From assembly GCF_025141935.1 (NCBI RefSeq), contig NZ_CP081120.1, positions 682,001-746,000 on the forward strand: DNA of 64,000 nt. Reading direction: 5' to 3'. The position numbers were made by a program, and so were the translations under genes. Below, one piece after another: positions 25,604-34,810 of this stretch (its first letter is position 1; every line of letters begins with the position of its first letter). This DNA is from Sulfitobacter sp. S190. GTDB taxonomy: Bacteria; Pseudomonadota; Alphaproteobacteria; Rhodobacterales; Rhodobacteraceae. The notes below the pieces were generated by a model. It saw only the letters and a list, made by a program, of their open reading frames with translations, had not been told where the DNA came from and did no database searches.

Positions 25604-26607
25604 CGGATAATGAAACGCGGTGCGTTGCCCAGCGGGATAAAGCCCATCTGCATGCGCCCGTCTTCCAGTGTGATTTCCAGATCGAGCGTGTCGTCGGACC
25701 CGTTCATACGAGAGAGAAGCGATAAAGCCTGCGCGATGCCGCTGCGCACATCTGCCGTAATCGCACCGCCTGCTTCAGCGAGGTCAAGCATCCGCTCCCA
25801 GTTCTGTGCCGTGATATTGGCCGTGCCCGTCGGCACTCCCTGTGCATCGACAACCAGATCGGCGGTCAGCGCGATGCGCAATGCGCCCCACTGGGCCTCG
25901 GCCTGACGCAGCAAGATCGCACGCGGTTGGGGACGCGGACCCGCCAGCGCCCCACGGTCCCAAGGCTGATCGAACGTCACATCCATATCAACGCGCAGGG
26001 TTTCGAATTGCGCGGGCCACGCCTCGGGCAGGCGCAGCGCCTGACGCAACACAGATCCCGGCGCAAGATCGGTCGCATTGGCGCGCAGGGCATAGGTGCG
26101 CGCGTCGTCCTGCGCCTGTTGCGCCACAATATCGACTTCGCTGATGTCCAGCAGACGTCCTTCGACAAGATTGAGCGTGATGGGGGCCGCCGTGATCCGG
26201 GCGCTCTGCATCTGCAGCCGTGCACCGGGGCGCAGGCGCAGATCGGCGCGGGCGTCCATCGCAGTCAGCGTCGCTTCCGCCCGCGGACCTGACAGGTAAA
26301 TCGTGTCTTGCGGCAGAGTAACGGTCAGAAATCCGGGCCAATAGATCGGGCTCGACATCCGGAGGTCAGGCACGCGAGCGGTGCTGCCGGTGGCCGGGTC
26401 ACCGAGTGCGAGATCGGTCAGATCCGCACCGATGCGCAGCGGAAATCCTGCGCGCTCCGTCGTTTCCACATCCGCCGTTAGGCCCATTGTGCGTTGCTGG
26501 TTTAACCATGTTTGGACCCCGCCGAGCATCGCCCCTGTTGCAATCCACCACCAAAGGCCCCAAATCGCAAAAACTGCGACAAGAATGCCCAACAATCTTC
26601 GCTTCAT
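25600..26607 (-). CDS. DUF2125 envelope protein
   Basis: The 335-aa protein has an N-terminal membrane anchor (RLLGILVAVFAIWGLWWWIATG, residues 4-25) followed by a long beta-rich periplasmic part with GFPLRIGADLTDLALGDP, RVPDLRMSSPIYWPGF and ITAQNWERMLDLAEAGG. This is the layout of DUF2125, an alphaproteobacterial envelope family of unknown function. ATG 26607 was chosen for the anchor; longer in-frame starts run through the divergent promoter region and into chaC. Confidence 0.82.
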   Translation of the reverse strand: MKRRLLGILVAVFAIWGLWWWIATGAMLGGVQTWLNQQRTMGLTADVETTERAGFPLRIGADLTDLALGDPATGSTARVPDLRMSSPIYWPGFLTVTLPQDTIYLSGPRAEATLTAMDARADLRLRPGARLQMQSARITAAPITLNLVEGRLLDISEVDIVAQQAQDDARTYALRANATDLAPGSVLRQALRLPEAWPAQFETLRVDMDVTFDQPWDRGALAGPRPQPRAILLRQAEAQWGALRIALTADLVVDAQGVPTGTANITAQNWERMLDLAEAGGAITADVRSGIAQALSLLSRMNGSDDTLDLEITLEDGRMQMGFIPLGNAPRFIIR

Positions 26608-26673
26608 CGAGGGAACCCTTTTCTCTGCAATCAAGTTGGGTTTTAGCGCCGCTAGGACAGGAGGACCAGTACC

Positions 26674-27204
26674 ATGAGCATGTGGGTTTTCGGATACGGC
26701 AGTCTTCTTTGGAACCCCGGTTTCGAAGTGGCTGAAAGTGTGATCGGCAAACTGCCGAGCTACGGGCGAAGCTTCTGCATGCGCTCGATCCACCATCGCG
26801 GCACGCAGGACCAACCGGGTCTGGTTCTCGCTCTGGACCGGCAGGAAGGCAAGGCTTGCGAAGGGCTGGCACTGCGGGTCGTCGAAGGGCGCGAGGAATC
26901 AACGCTGGCCTATCTGCGGGAACGCGAATTGATTTCGTCGGCCTATGTCGAAAAACTGTTGCCGGTGATGCTGCAGGACGGGCGCAACATAACCGCGCTG
27001 GTTTACGTGATCGACGAAGATCACGAGCAATACTGCGGTGACCTGCCACTTGAAGAACAGGCACAGATCATCGCCCGCGCGGTTGGCGGCCGAGGCCCAA
27101 ACACCGAATATCTGTTCAATACGGCCGACCACCTTGCCGAAGTCGGGCTGAAGGATCCGGCACTTGAATGGCTTGCCGACCGGGTCCGGGCCATCGCTGC
27201 ATAA
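26674..27204 (+). CDS. chaC: ChaC-like gamma-glutamylcyclotransferase
   Basis: ChaC cleaves glutathione to 5-oxoproline and Cys-Gly. The 176-aa product has the substrate-loop signature FGYGSLLWNPGF at residues 6-17, RSFCMRSIHHRGTQDQPGLVLAL and the LAYLRERELISSAY segment that carries the catalytic Glu. Length fits the family. It is divergent from DUF2125 and 70 bp before the stator-like pair, which may be unrelated. Confidence 0.9.
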   Translation: MSMWVFGYGSLLWNPGFEVAESVIGKLPSYGRSFCMRSIHHRGTQDQPGLVLALDRQEGKACEGLALRVVEGREESTLAYLRERELISSAYVEKLLPVMLQDGRNITALVYVIDEDHEQYCGDLPLEEQAQIIARAVGGRGPNTEYLFNTADHLAEVGLKDPALEWLADRVRAIAA

Positions 27205-27274
27205 ATCCTTGGGCTTGACCACAAATCACGCTAGAGTCGCGGGCAGATAACAATAAGGTCAGGAGCAGGGGCGC

Positions 27275-28486
27275 ATGGCGCAGCCAGACCGCGAGGCAAA
27301 CCCGCAATTTTCGCAGCCCGTTCAGCAGATTACCCTCATGCTTCTGGCATTGGGTCTTTGTGGCTTTGGTGCCTTCGTGGCCCTGCCGCGGGTGCTGCCT
27401 GTGTTTCAGGCGAACCCTTATCTGAACGGCTTTATCGCGCTTGTGTTCATCATCGGCGTGGGCGCGTGTTTCTATCAGGTGGTGCAACTGATCGGGTCGG
27501 TGCGCTGGATCGAGAATTTCGCCTCTGACGGGGCAAACCCCGAAGATCGTCCGCCACAAATGCTTGCCCCGCTTGCTGCGCTTTTGCGTACGCGTGGGGC
27601 GCGGATGCAGGTGAACGCCTCGTCGACGCGCTCTATCCTCGATTCCGTCGCGACCCGCATCGATGAAGCGCGAGAGATCACGCGCTATATTGTCAACATG
27701 CTCATCTTTCTGGGGCTGCTGGGCACGTTCTACGGCCTCGCCACGACGGTGCCGGCGATTGTCGATACCATTCGCAGCCTCGCGCCCGCCGAGGGCGAAG
27801 GCGGCACAGATGTTTTCAACCGGCTGATGACGGGGTTGGAATCGCAGCTTTCCGGGATGGGTGTGGCCTTTGCGTCGTCGTTGCTTGGGCTTGCCGGATC
27901 GCTCATCGTGGGACTGCTGGAGCTGCTCACGGGTCATGGACAAAACCGCTTTTACCAAGAACTCGAAGACTGGCTGAGCTCGATCACCCGTGTGGGGTTC
28001 AGTGCGGGTGACGACAGCACGCCTGAGCAGACAGTCATGGCGTCCATGGTCGATCATATGGCGCAGCAGATGGAAAACCTGCAGGAAATGTTCCAGAAAT
28101 CGGAAACCGAACGGGCCGAGGTGGATCAAAAGCTGGGGGGGGTGGCAACGGCGCTCGAACGGATGGCGGTCCAATTGGGCGATCAACGCTCCGGTTCAGA
28201 TGCGCTTGACCGGATTGCCGAAGGACAGGAACGGCTGATTGCCGCGGTCGAGGGGCAGCACACCGGTACCGATGGTGGTGCCGATGCCGAAAGCCGGATG
28301 CGGCTGCGCTCCATTGATGTCCAGATGCTGCGCATCCTCGAAGAAATCAGCGCCGGTCGGCAGGAAAGCATGGCCGAGCTACGTCAGGAACTTAGCCATC
28401 TTGCGACGGCACTGTCAGCTTCCCAGCGTGCTGACCAGACACGGCGGCTGCGGGCAGGTCTCAAACCCGACGGCGGAGGCAGCTGA
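27275..28486 (+). CDS. MotA/TolQ/ExbB-superfamily membrane channel protein
   Basis: The 403-aa protein has helices near residues 18-38 and 50-70, a cytoplasmic loop with a helical segment, then the channel core: helix 3 (NMLIFLGLLGTFYGLATTV, about residues 139-157) and helix 4 (MGVAFASSLLGLAGSLIVGL, about 195-214). The GLLGTFYGL motif is the MotA/ExbB signature. A cytoplasmic tail of about 180 residues with heptad-like helices follows. It ends two bases before the MotB-like gene. Such pairs use ion flow for mechanical work. An eight-G run lies in the tail coding region (28135-28142). Confidence 0.85.
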   Translation: MAQPDREANPQFSQPVQQITLMLLALGLCGFGAFVALPRVLPVFQANPYLNGFIALVFIIGVGACFYQVVQLIGSVRWIENFASDGANPEDRPPQMLAPLAALLRTRGARMQVNASSTRSILDSVATRIDEAREITRYIVNMLIFLGLLGTFYGLATTVPAIVDTIRSLAPAEGEGGTDVFNRLMTGLESQLSGMGVAFASSLLGLAGSLIVGLLELLTGHGQNRFYQELEDWLSSITRVGFSAGDDSTPEQTVMASMVDHMAQQMENLQEMFQKSETERAEVDQKLGGVATALERMAVQLGDQRSGSDALDRIAEGQERLIAAVEGQHTGTDGGADAESRMRLRSIDVQMLRILEEISAGRQESMAELRQELSHLATALSASQRADQTRRLRAGLKPDGGGS

Positions 28487-28488
28487 CC

Positions 28489-30438
28489 ATGGCGCTGTCG
28501 CGACGGACCGGTGCACGTTTTCAGGCGTCGATCTGGCCCGGTTTTGTGGACGCGATGACCGGTCTTTTGCTGGTGCTGATGTTTGTCCTGACCATCTTCA
28601 TGGTGGTGCAGTTCGTTCTGACAGAACGGATCTCGGGGCAGGAAAGCGAACTTGATACTTTGGCAGGCGAGGTGGCCGCGCTCGCACAGGCGCTGGGGCT
28701 GGAGGAACGCACAACTGCCGATTTGCAGCGGCGTCTGGGGGCGTTGTCGACGTCCCTCAGCGCTGCGGAAACGTTGGCGGAACAACAGGCAAACCTGATC
28801 GCTGCGCTTAGCGCGGAACGTGATGCACAGGCGGCAGAACTGGCAGAGGCCCAGACCCGTATCACCAGTTTCGAGGCGCGGGTTGTCGCCCTTCTTGCGG
28901 ACCGCGATGCGGCACTGTCGCAGGTGTCCGATTTGCAGGATCGTGAAACCGCACTCCTTGATGAGCAGGATGCGCTGAACGCCGCCTTGGCCGCAAGTCG
29001 CGACGAGGTGGATGCGCAACAGGAAGCCGCGCGCCTTGCCGCCGCGCGCCGTGAAGCTCTGCAAGCGCTCGTCGCTGATTTGCGGGCACGCAACGCGGAT
29101 GCGACAGATGCGATTGCCACCTTGGAAGGGCAGGTTGCAGAAAGTGCGGCCGCATTGGACGCAGAAGAGGCGGCACGGCTCGCCGAAGCCGCTGCGGCGG
29201 AAGCCCTGCGAGAACGACTGGAAGGCGCAGATACGGAACTGACCGCGATGACACTCGCGTTGGAAGCGCAACGCCGCGAGGCCGAGGAGACGCTGACCCT
29301 GCTCGCCGCCGCACGCGCCGCCGAGGAAGATCTGGATGTCCGGTTGGCCGCGGCACTTCTGCGGTCGACCACAGCACAAGCCGCGCTTGAAACCGCGCAG
29401 ACCGAAAACGCGGCGCAGCGCAGTGCATTGCAGGAAGATCTGGCCGCAGCGCAGAGCCGTGTGCAGCGATTGGAAGAACAACTCGCAGCGGGTGAAACCG
29501 GTGCGGATGCGCTACGGCGCGAACTGGCCGCCGCACTTGCGGCGCAACGCGCGGCAGAGACTGCGGCAGATACCGCAGCGCAGACGCAAGAAGACCTGCG
29601 CGCCCAGATGCAAGCCGCGCTCGCCGCGCAGCTTGCCGCAGAAGCAGACGCCGCCGAGGACCTGAGCGCCGCGGAACGTCGGGAAGTGTTGTTGGCACAG
29701 GCGCGCGATGCGCTTGCAGAGGAGCGCCAGATTTCGAGCCGCGCACAGCGACAAACCGAACTGCTCAACCAGCAAGTCGCAGCGCTCCGCGCCGAACTCG
29801 GGCAACTTCAGGGGCTTCTCGACGAAGCCGCAGCTGCCGATGCCGCAAAACAGATTGAATTGCAGTCCCTTGGCTCGCGTCTGAACACAGCACTCGCGCG
29901 GGTCGCCGCCGAAGAACGCCGCCGCGCACAGCTGGAAGAGGCCGAGCGCAAGCGCCTCGAAGCCCGCGCCAAGGACCTCGAGCAGTACCGTTCGGAGTTT
30001 TTCGGTCAGTTGCGCAATCTGCTGGGCAGTCAGGAAGGCGTGCGCATCGAAGGCGACCGTTTCGTCTTTTCCTCCGAAGTCCTCTTTCCGCCCGGCGGTG
30101 CGATCCTGTCGAACGAGGGACGCCGCGAAATTGCCAAGGTGGCCGATATATTGCGCACTGTCGCTGCCGATATCCCGGAAGATATCGATTGGGTGATCCG
30201 TGTTGACGGCCATACGGACGATACGCCGCTCTCCGGTCTGGGCGAGTTTATGGACAATTGGGAGCTGAGCCAGGCGCGGGCCCTGTCCGTCGTGCGGTAT
30301 ATGTCAGGCTTTCTGGGCATCCCGCCGGACCGCCTTGCTGCAAACGGCTTTGGTCAATATCAACCGGTTGCTGTCGGAGACAGCGACGAAGCGCGCGCGC
30401 GCAACCGTCGGATCGAGCTGAAATTTACCGAGAAATAG
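28489..30438 (+). CDS. MotB/ZorB-like protein with long coiled coil and OmpA peptidoglycan-binding domain
   Basis: The 649-aa protein has a single N-terminal membrane helix, WPGFVDAMTGLLLVLMFVL, with Asp 21 at the start: this is the ion-carrying Asp of MotB-type stators. Residues about 45-510 are one long Ala/Glu/Arg-rich coiled coil. Residues about 525-645 are an OmpA/MotB domain with IRVDGHTDDTPL, NWELSQARALSVVRYM, GFGQYQPVAV and ARNRRIE. It pairs with the channel gene two bases upstream. The long periplasmic coiled coil would reach far from the inner membrane. Its 3' end overlaps the convergent M23 gene by 14 bp. Confidence 0.88.
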   Translation: MALSRRTGARFQASIWPGFVDAMTGLLLVLMFVLTIFMVVQFVLTERISGQESELDTLAGEVAALAQALGLEERTTADLQRRLGALSTSLSAAETLAEQQANLIAALSAERDAQAAELAEAQTRITSFEARVVALLADRDAALSQVSDLQDRETALLDEQDALNAALAASRDEVDAQQEAARLAAARREALQALVADLRARNADATDAIATLEGQVAESAAALDAEEAARLAEAAAAEALRERLEGADTELTAMTLALEAQRREAEETLTLLAAARAAEEDLDVRLAAALLRSTTAQAALETAQTENAAQRSALQEDLAAAQSRVQRLEEQLAAGETGADALRRELAAALAAQRAAETAADTAAQTQEDLRAQMQAALAAQLAAEADAAEDLSAAERREVLLAQARDALAEERQISSRAQRQTELLNQQVAALRAELGQLQGLLDEAAAADAAKQIELQSLGSRLNTALARVAAEERRRAQLEEAERKRLEARAKDLEQYRSEFFGQLRNLLGSQEGVRIEGDRFVFSSEVLFPPGGAILSNEGRREIAKVADILRTVAADIPEDIDWVIRVDGHTDDTPLSGLGEFMDNWELSQARALSVVRYMSGFLGIPPDRLAANGFGQYQPVAVGDSDEARARNRRIELKFTEK

Positions 30439-31387
30439 AGAGCTCGATCCGTTCCTGATCCAGTGCTTGCCCATCGCGCAACAGCGTCGCCGTGCCTGTA
30501 TAGGTACCGTCAGGCCACGCATCACCGCGCCGCTTTTTCCCGATGGCACGAAAGGACTGCGCTTGCGTACGTGTGGCCTTGTGGTCCTGCGCGACGATTT
30601 CCCCATCAGGTCCGCTCAAGGACAGCCGGATGATATCGCCTTCGCGGGTGCCGAAAAGAAAGCCATAGACGACCATCGCGCCGGATGTGGCATCGGGTTG
30701 GGCCACGGCGTCTGCCTTGACGGCATCGTAGTCGGGGACCTCGGCGGCAAGGCGGACATTGATGATACCGCCCGGCTCATATGCGACGGGATCGGACCAT
30801 AGTGTATTTGCGTCAGGGACGCCGCAGGTGATCGCACCATCGGGATCGAACGGATCGATGACTTCACCGTTGCGCCGCACCGAAAGATGGACATGTGGAA
30901 ATTCGGCCCGACCCGACATGCCGACCTGACCCAGCACATCGCCTGCCTCGACACGCTGGCCGCGCTCGACCGTGAGCGAGCCGCGCCGCAGGTGACAGTA
31001 TTGGGTTTCCCATCCGTCGCCGTGTTGCAGCACCAGACCATTCCCGCATTCGCGCCCTTCGATCGATGCTGCGGTTTCGACAGTGTAACCGGTATCGGGC
31101 ATCCCGTCGCGGGTGCCCCCGACAACACCAGCAGCGGAGGCCAGCACATCGACGCCCTGCGCAATCCTTGCCCGTGAGGGCAGAGCGAAATCGGTGCCCT
31201 TGTGACCGTCATAGGACAATGAAGCGCAGGTGAAATCCGACGCACCCGCGCCCGTGTCATGGTCCACGTATTGCTGGATGTAACAGTCGTCGGTCAGGTC
31301 ACAATCGAGAGGTGCGACCAAAGAAAAATCCCCCGCCGCGACAGGCGCGGCGAGGGACATGAAAACGGCATAGGCAGCGCTGCGCAT
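30425..31387 (-). CDS. Secreted M23-family peptidase
   Basis: The 320-aa protein has a signal peptide (MRSAAYAVFMSLAAPVAAG) and an LytM/M23 zinc endopeptidase domain. The metal ligands are visible as H62 and D66 in HKGTDFALP and H167 in FPHVHLSV; H132 (QYCHLRRG) and H165 fit the catalytic His positions. Paired Cys residues in the first 55 residues suggest disulfides. It should cleave peptidoglycan peptides or a related periplasmic target. The C-terminal 120 residues form a separate beta-rich part. It lies three bases downstream of clpA on the same strand. Confidence 0.88.
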   Translation of the reverse strand: MRSAAYAVFMSLAAPVAAGDFSLVAPLDCDLTDDCYIQQYVDHDTGAGASDFTCASLSYDGHKGTDFALPSRARIAQGVDVLASAAGVVGGTRDGMPDTGYTVETAASIEGRECGNGLVLQHGDGWETQYCHLRRGSLTVERGQRVEAGDVLGQVGMSGRAEFPHVHLSVRRNGEVIDPFDPDGAITCGVPDANTLWSDPVAYEPGGIINVRLAAEVPDYDAVKADAVAQPDATSGAMVVYGFLFGTREGDIIRLSLSGPDGEIVAQDHKATRTQAQSFRAIGKKRRGDAWPDGTYTGTATLLRDGQALDQERIELSISR

Positions 31388-31390
31388 GCG

Positions 31391-33712
31391 TTATTCTGCG
31401 GTCAGCAGCGGTGGTTTGTCACCTGACAGGCGCGGGCTGTCCGGCCCGTGGATCGTCAGATCCAGCTCGCCTTTCTTGACGCCCACCTTGACGACACCGC
31501 CCTTCGCAAGTTTGCCAAACAGCAATTCTTCGGACAACGGCTTCTTGATGTACTCCTGAATGACACGTCCCAGCGGGCGTGCTCCCATCTTGTCGTCGTA
31601 GCCTTTGTCGGCCAGCCACTCCGCGGCTTTCTTGCTCAATTCGATGGTGACATTGCGGTCCATCAATTGCGCCTCAAGCTGCAGTACGAACTTCTCGACC
31701 ACGCGCAGGATCGTTTCCTTGGGCAGGGCACCAAAGCTGATCACCGCGTCCAGACGGTTGCGGAATTCGGGTGTGAACGTCCGCTCGATCGCGGCTGTAT
31801 CCTCGCCCGTACGACGATCCCGCCCGAAACCGATGGCCTCTTTCGCCTGTTCTGCCGCGCCCGCGTTGGACGTCATGATCAGAACCACATTGCGGAAATC
31901 GACCGTACGACCGTTGTGATCGGTCAGCTTGCCGTGATCCATCACTTGCAGCAGGATGTTGTAGACGTCGGGGTGCGCTTTCTCCATCTCGTCGAGCAGG
32001 AGTACGCAGTGTGGATCCTGATCGACACCGTCGGTCAGCATGCCACCCTGGTCGAACCCCACGTAACCCGGAGGCGCCCCGATCAGACGACTGACCGCGT
32101 GTTTTTCCATATATTCGGACATGTCGAACCGCAGCAGTTTGACGCCCAGCGTGTCGGCAAGCTGTTTGGCGACTTCCGTTTTGCCGACCCCGGTCGGACC
32201 CGCAAACAGGTAGTTGCCAATCGGCTTTTCGGGCTCACGCAGACCCGCGCGCGCCAGTTTGATGGCCGACGCCAGCGCTTCGATGGCCGTATCCTGACCG
32301 AACACCACCCGTTTGAGAGAGGTCTCCAGATCTTTGAGAACGATCACGTCGTCCTTGCTGACGTTCTTGGGCGGAATGCGCGCGATCTTGGCGACAACCG
32401 CTTCGACCTCTTTGGTGCCGATTGTCTTGCGACGCTTGGAGGCCGCAACGAGATGTTGCGCGGCACCCGCTTCGTCGATCACGTCAATGGCACTGTCGGG
32501 CAGCTTGCGATCGTTGATATAGCGATGCGCGAGTTCGACACTCGTTTTGATCGCGTCGGCGGTGTATTTGACGCCGTGGTGGTCCTCGAAATAGGGCTTG
32601 ATCCCCTTGAGGATTTTCTGCGCATCCTCGACCGACGGCTCGCTCACATCGATCTTCTGGAAGCGGCGGCTGAGCGCGCGGTCCTTTTCGAAGTGCTGGC
32701 GGAATTCCTTGTATGTGGTGGACCCCATCGTGCGCAACTTGCCACCTGCGAGCGCAGGTTTCAGCAGGTTTGACGCATCCATGGCGCCACCCGATGTGGC
32801 TCCGGCCCCGATCACGGTGTGAATTTCGTCGATGAACAGCACGGCGTCGTCATGCTCTTCCAACTCGGTCACGACCGCCTTCAGCCGTTCTTCGAAATCA
32901 CCGCGATAGCGGGTTCCGGCCAGCAAAGCGCCCATATCCAACGAGAAGATCGTGGTGTTTTCGAGAACCTCGGGCGTTTCGCCCGCAACGATCTTGCGTG
33001 CCAGACCTTCGGCGATAGCGGTCTTGCCCACGCCGGGATCGCCCACCAGAAGCGGGTTGTTCTTGCGACGGCGGCACAACACCTGGATGCAGCGCTCTAC
33101 TTCGCTGTCGCGCCCGATCAGCGGGTCAATGTCGCCTTCGCGGGATTTGGCGTTCAGATCGACGCAGTATTTCGCCAGCGCGGATTCTTTTTTCTCTCCT
33201 TCGGTGACGCCCTGCGGCTCGTCCTCGATCTCGGGGCTGCCCGATACCGGACGTTGTTCACCGTATGCAGGGTCCTTTGCCACACCATGCGCGATGAAAT
33301 TCACGGCGTCATAGCGGGTCATGTCCTGATCCTGCAGGAAATAGGCGGCGTTGCTTTCGCGTTCGGCAAAGATCGCGACCAGCACATTGGCGCCGGTCAC
33401 CTCTGTCCGGCCCGAAGACTGCACGTGGATCGCTGCCCGCTGGATCACCCGCTGGAATGCAGCAGTCGGCACAGCTTCGGATCCTTCGATGTCGGTCACC
33501 AGGTTGCTGAGATCTTCGTCGATGAATTCGACAAGAGTTTCGCGCAATTCATCGACATTGACCGAACAGGCTTTCATGACCTGAAGGGCGTCGGGTTCAT
33601 CCACCAGGGAAAGCAACAGATGTTCCAGCGTTGCGAATTCGTGACGGCGGGCATTCGCGAGCGCCAGCGCCGCATGTATGGACTGCTCAAGTGTGTTCGA
33701 GAATGAAGGCAC
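31391..33712 (-). CDS. clpA: ATP-dependent Clp protease ATP-binding subunit ClpA
   Basis: ClpA unfolds proteins and feeds them to ClpP. The 773-aa product has the Clp N-domain (FATLEHLLLSLVDEP), AAA module 1 with Walker A GDPGVGKTAIAEGL near residue 222 and VLFIDEIHTVIGAG, and AAA module 2 with GPTGVGKTEVAKQL near residue 504 and VLLLDEMEKAHPDV. There is no ClpB-type middle coiled coil. The start is GTG 33712 (MPSFSNTLEQS), seven bases after AAGGAG; longer in-frame starts are less likely. No clpS lies upstream in this window. A CTTGAAG on the minus strand (33827-33821) could be part of a heat-shock promoter. Confidence 0.94.
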   Translation of the reverse strand: MPSFSNTLEQSIHAALALANARRHEFATLEHLLLSLVDEPDALQVMKACSVNVDELRETLVEFIDEDLSNLVTDIEGSEAVPTAAFQRVIQRAAIHVQSSGRTEVTGANVLVAIFAERESNAAYFLQDQDMTRYDAVNFIAHGVAKDPAYGEQRPVSGSPEIEDEPQGVTEGEKKESALAKYCVDLNAKSREGDIDPLIGRDSEVERCIQVLCRRRKNNPLLVGDPGVGKTAIAEGLARKIVAGETPEVLENTTIFSLDMGALLAGTRYRGDFEERLKAVVTELEEHDDAVLFIDEIHTVIGAGATSGGAMDASNLLKPALAGGKLRTMGSTTYKEFRQHFEKDRALSRRFQKIDVSEPSVEDAQKILKGIKPYFEDHHGVKYTADAIKTSVELAHRYINDRKLPDSAIDVIDEAGAAQHLVAASKRRKTIGTKEVEAVVAKIARIPPKNVSKDDVIVLKDLETSLKRVVFGQDTAIEALASAIKLARAGLREPEKPIGNYLFAGPTGVGKTEVAKQLADTLGVKLLRFDMSEYMEKHAVSRLIGAPPGYVGFDQGGMLTDGVDQDPHCVLLLDEMEKAHPDVYNILLQVMDHGKLTDHNGRTVDFRNVVLIMTSNAGAAEQAKEAIGFGRDRRTGEDTAAIERTFTPEFRNRLDAVISFGALPKETILRVVEKFVLQLEAQLMDRNVTIELSKKAAEWLADKGYDDKMGARPLGRVIQEYIKKPLSEELLFGKLAKGGVVKVGVKKGELDLTIHGPDSPRLSGDKPPLLTAE

Positions 33713-33854
33713 AAGCGTGCTCCTTTTCGATGGGGGTCGGCGGGTGCGCATGAAAAATGTCAGGCGCCTGCGGTCCGACCATGGCCTGTTAGTATTAGAG
33801 TTTGGTTGATAAGCCCCACTCTTCAAGTCTTTTTTGTAATTATCTCGTCACAAT

Positions 33855-33884
33855 CGCCGTGATATATGTGACAGCCGCCGTGAT
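33855..33884. repeat. Direct repeat CGCCGTGAT x2, spaced by 21 bp, upstream of clpA
   Basis: Identical 9-mers lie at 33855-33863 and 33876-33884, two helical turns apart, in the 233-bp gap before clpA. An everted GTCACA/TGTGAC pair (33847-33852 and 33867-33872) overlaps them. The region is AT-richer than its surroundings. A regulator site is possible; none is recognised. Confidence 0.4.
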
Positions 33885-33945
33885 CAGCGGCGCTGCCTGT
33901 TTTCCCCGCTTTTGCGATTTGTGCGTAAAAACGCGCCGGATTGGC

Positions 33946-34749
33946 CTAGAAACTGTCTTTTCGGGACCGTATTTCCGCAAAAACCGCCGTATCGCTCGCA
34001 TCCGCCATGTCCAGCGTTGCGCGAATTGCCGCATCTTCGGGGCGTAGGAACGGATTTGTGGCGCTTTCGAGCGACAGCAGCGAGGGCACGGTAAAACGGC
34101 CTTCCTGCCGCAATCGGGTGATCTCGGTCGCGCGTTTCACCAGTTCCGCGTTATCCGGACACACGCTGAGCGCGAATTTCGCGTTACTCGCGGTATATTC
34201 GTGGCCCGAACAGATCCATGTATCCGCAGGCAGGCCGCGCAGCTTTTGCAGGCTCGTCCACATCTGGTCCGGCGTCCCTTCGAAAAGCCGCCCGCATCCC
34301 AGCGCCATCAGACTATCTGCGGTAAAGGCGGCTTTGGCGTCGGCGACATAGAACGCGATGTGGCCGATTGTATGGCCCGATACATCCCAGACATCGACGG
34401 TGGCACCCGCAAAGTCGAATTGCCCACCGTCGGCGATTTTGTGATCCAGCGGCGGCAGGCGTGCGGCGTCCGCCTCGGCGCCATAGACGGGCGCGGGATA
34501 GGCTTCGGCCAGCGTCTCGAGCCCGTCAACATGGTCGAAATGATGGTGCGTCAGCCAAATCTGGTTCAGCGGCCAGTCCCGCTCGCGCAATTCGGCCATG
34601 ATCGGACCGGCCTCCGGCACATCGACGAGTGCGGTCTCGCCGGATGGTCTGTGATGCAGCAAGAACGCATAGTTGTCCGAAAGACACGGCACCGTAACCA
34701 GATCGAAATCTCCGATCGTGATGGTTTCGCTGTGAATAGATTCCGACAT
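33946..34749 (-). CDS. gloB: Hydroxyacylglutathione hydrolase (glyoxalase II)
   Basis: GloB hydrolyses S-lactoylglutathione, ending the methylglyoxal detoxification path. The 267-aa metallo-beta-lactamase-fold protein has H68-x-H70-x-D72-H73 (THHHFDHVD), VSGHTIGHIAFY, FTADSLMALGCGRLFEG and SGHEYTASNAKFA, which supply all metal ligands. The ATG at 34749 gives MSESIHSET; an in-frame TTG two codons upstream is less likely. It is divergent from the methyltransferase gene. Confidence 0.94.
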   Translation of the reverse strand: MSESIHSETITIGDFDLVTVPCLSDNYAFLLHHRPSGETALVDVPEAGPIMAELRERDWPLNQIWLTHHHFDHVDGLETLAEAYPAPVYGAEADAARLPPLDHKIADGGQFDFAGATVDVWDVSGHTIGHIAFYVADAKAAFTADSLMALGCGRLFEGTPDQMWTSLQKLRGLPADTWICSGHEYTASNAKFALSVCPDNAELVKRATEITRLRQEGRFTVPSLLSLESATNPFLRPEDAAIRATLDMADASDTAVFAEIRSRKDSF

Positions 34750-34810
34750 GGGCAAGGCCTTTCGACTGGGCTAGGGTGGCTCAGGATGGCGCAACTGGGA
34801 CAGCTTCGCA

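Noticed and set aside
28521..29768. A Ser/Ala/Arg-rich 415-codon frame on the minus strand opposite the coiled-coil gene
   Set aside because: Low-complexity product mirrors the Ala/Glu/Gln codons of the real coiled coil.
27275..30438. A full Zorya anti-phage system
   Set aside because: Only ZorA/ZorB-like membrane proteins are present; no ZorC, ZorD helicase or ZorE nuclease gene is adjacent, and the long coiled coil is on the MotB-like rather than the MotA-like partner.
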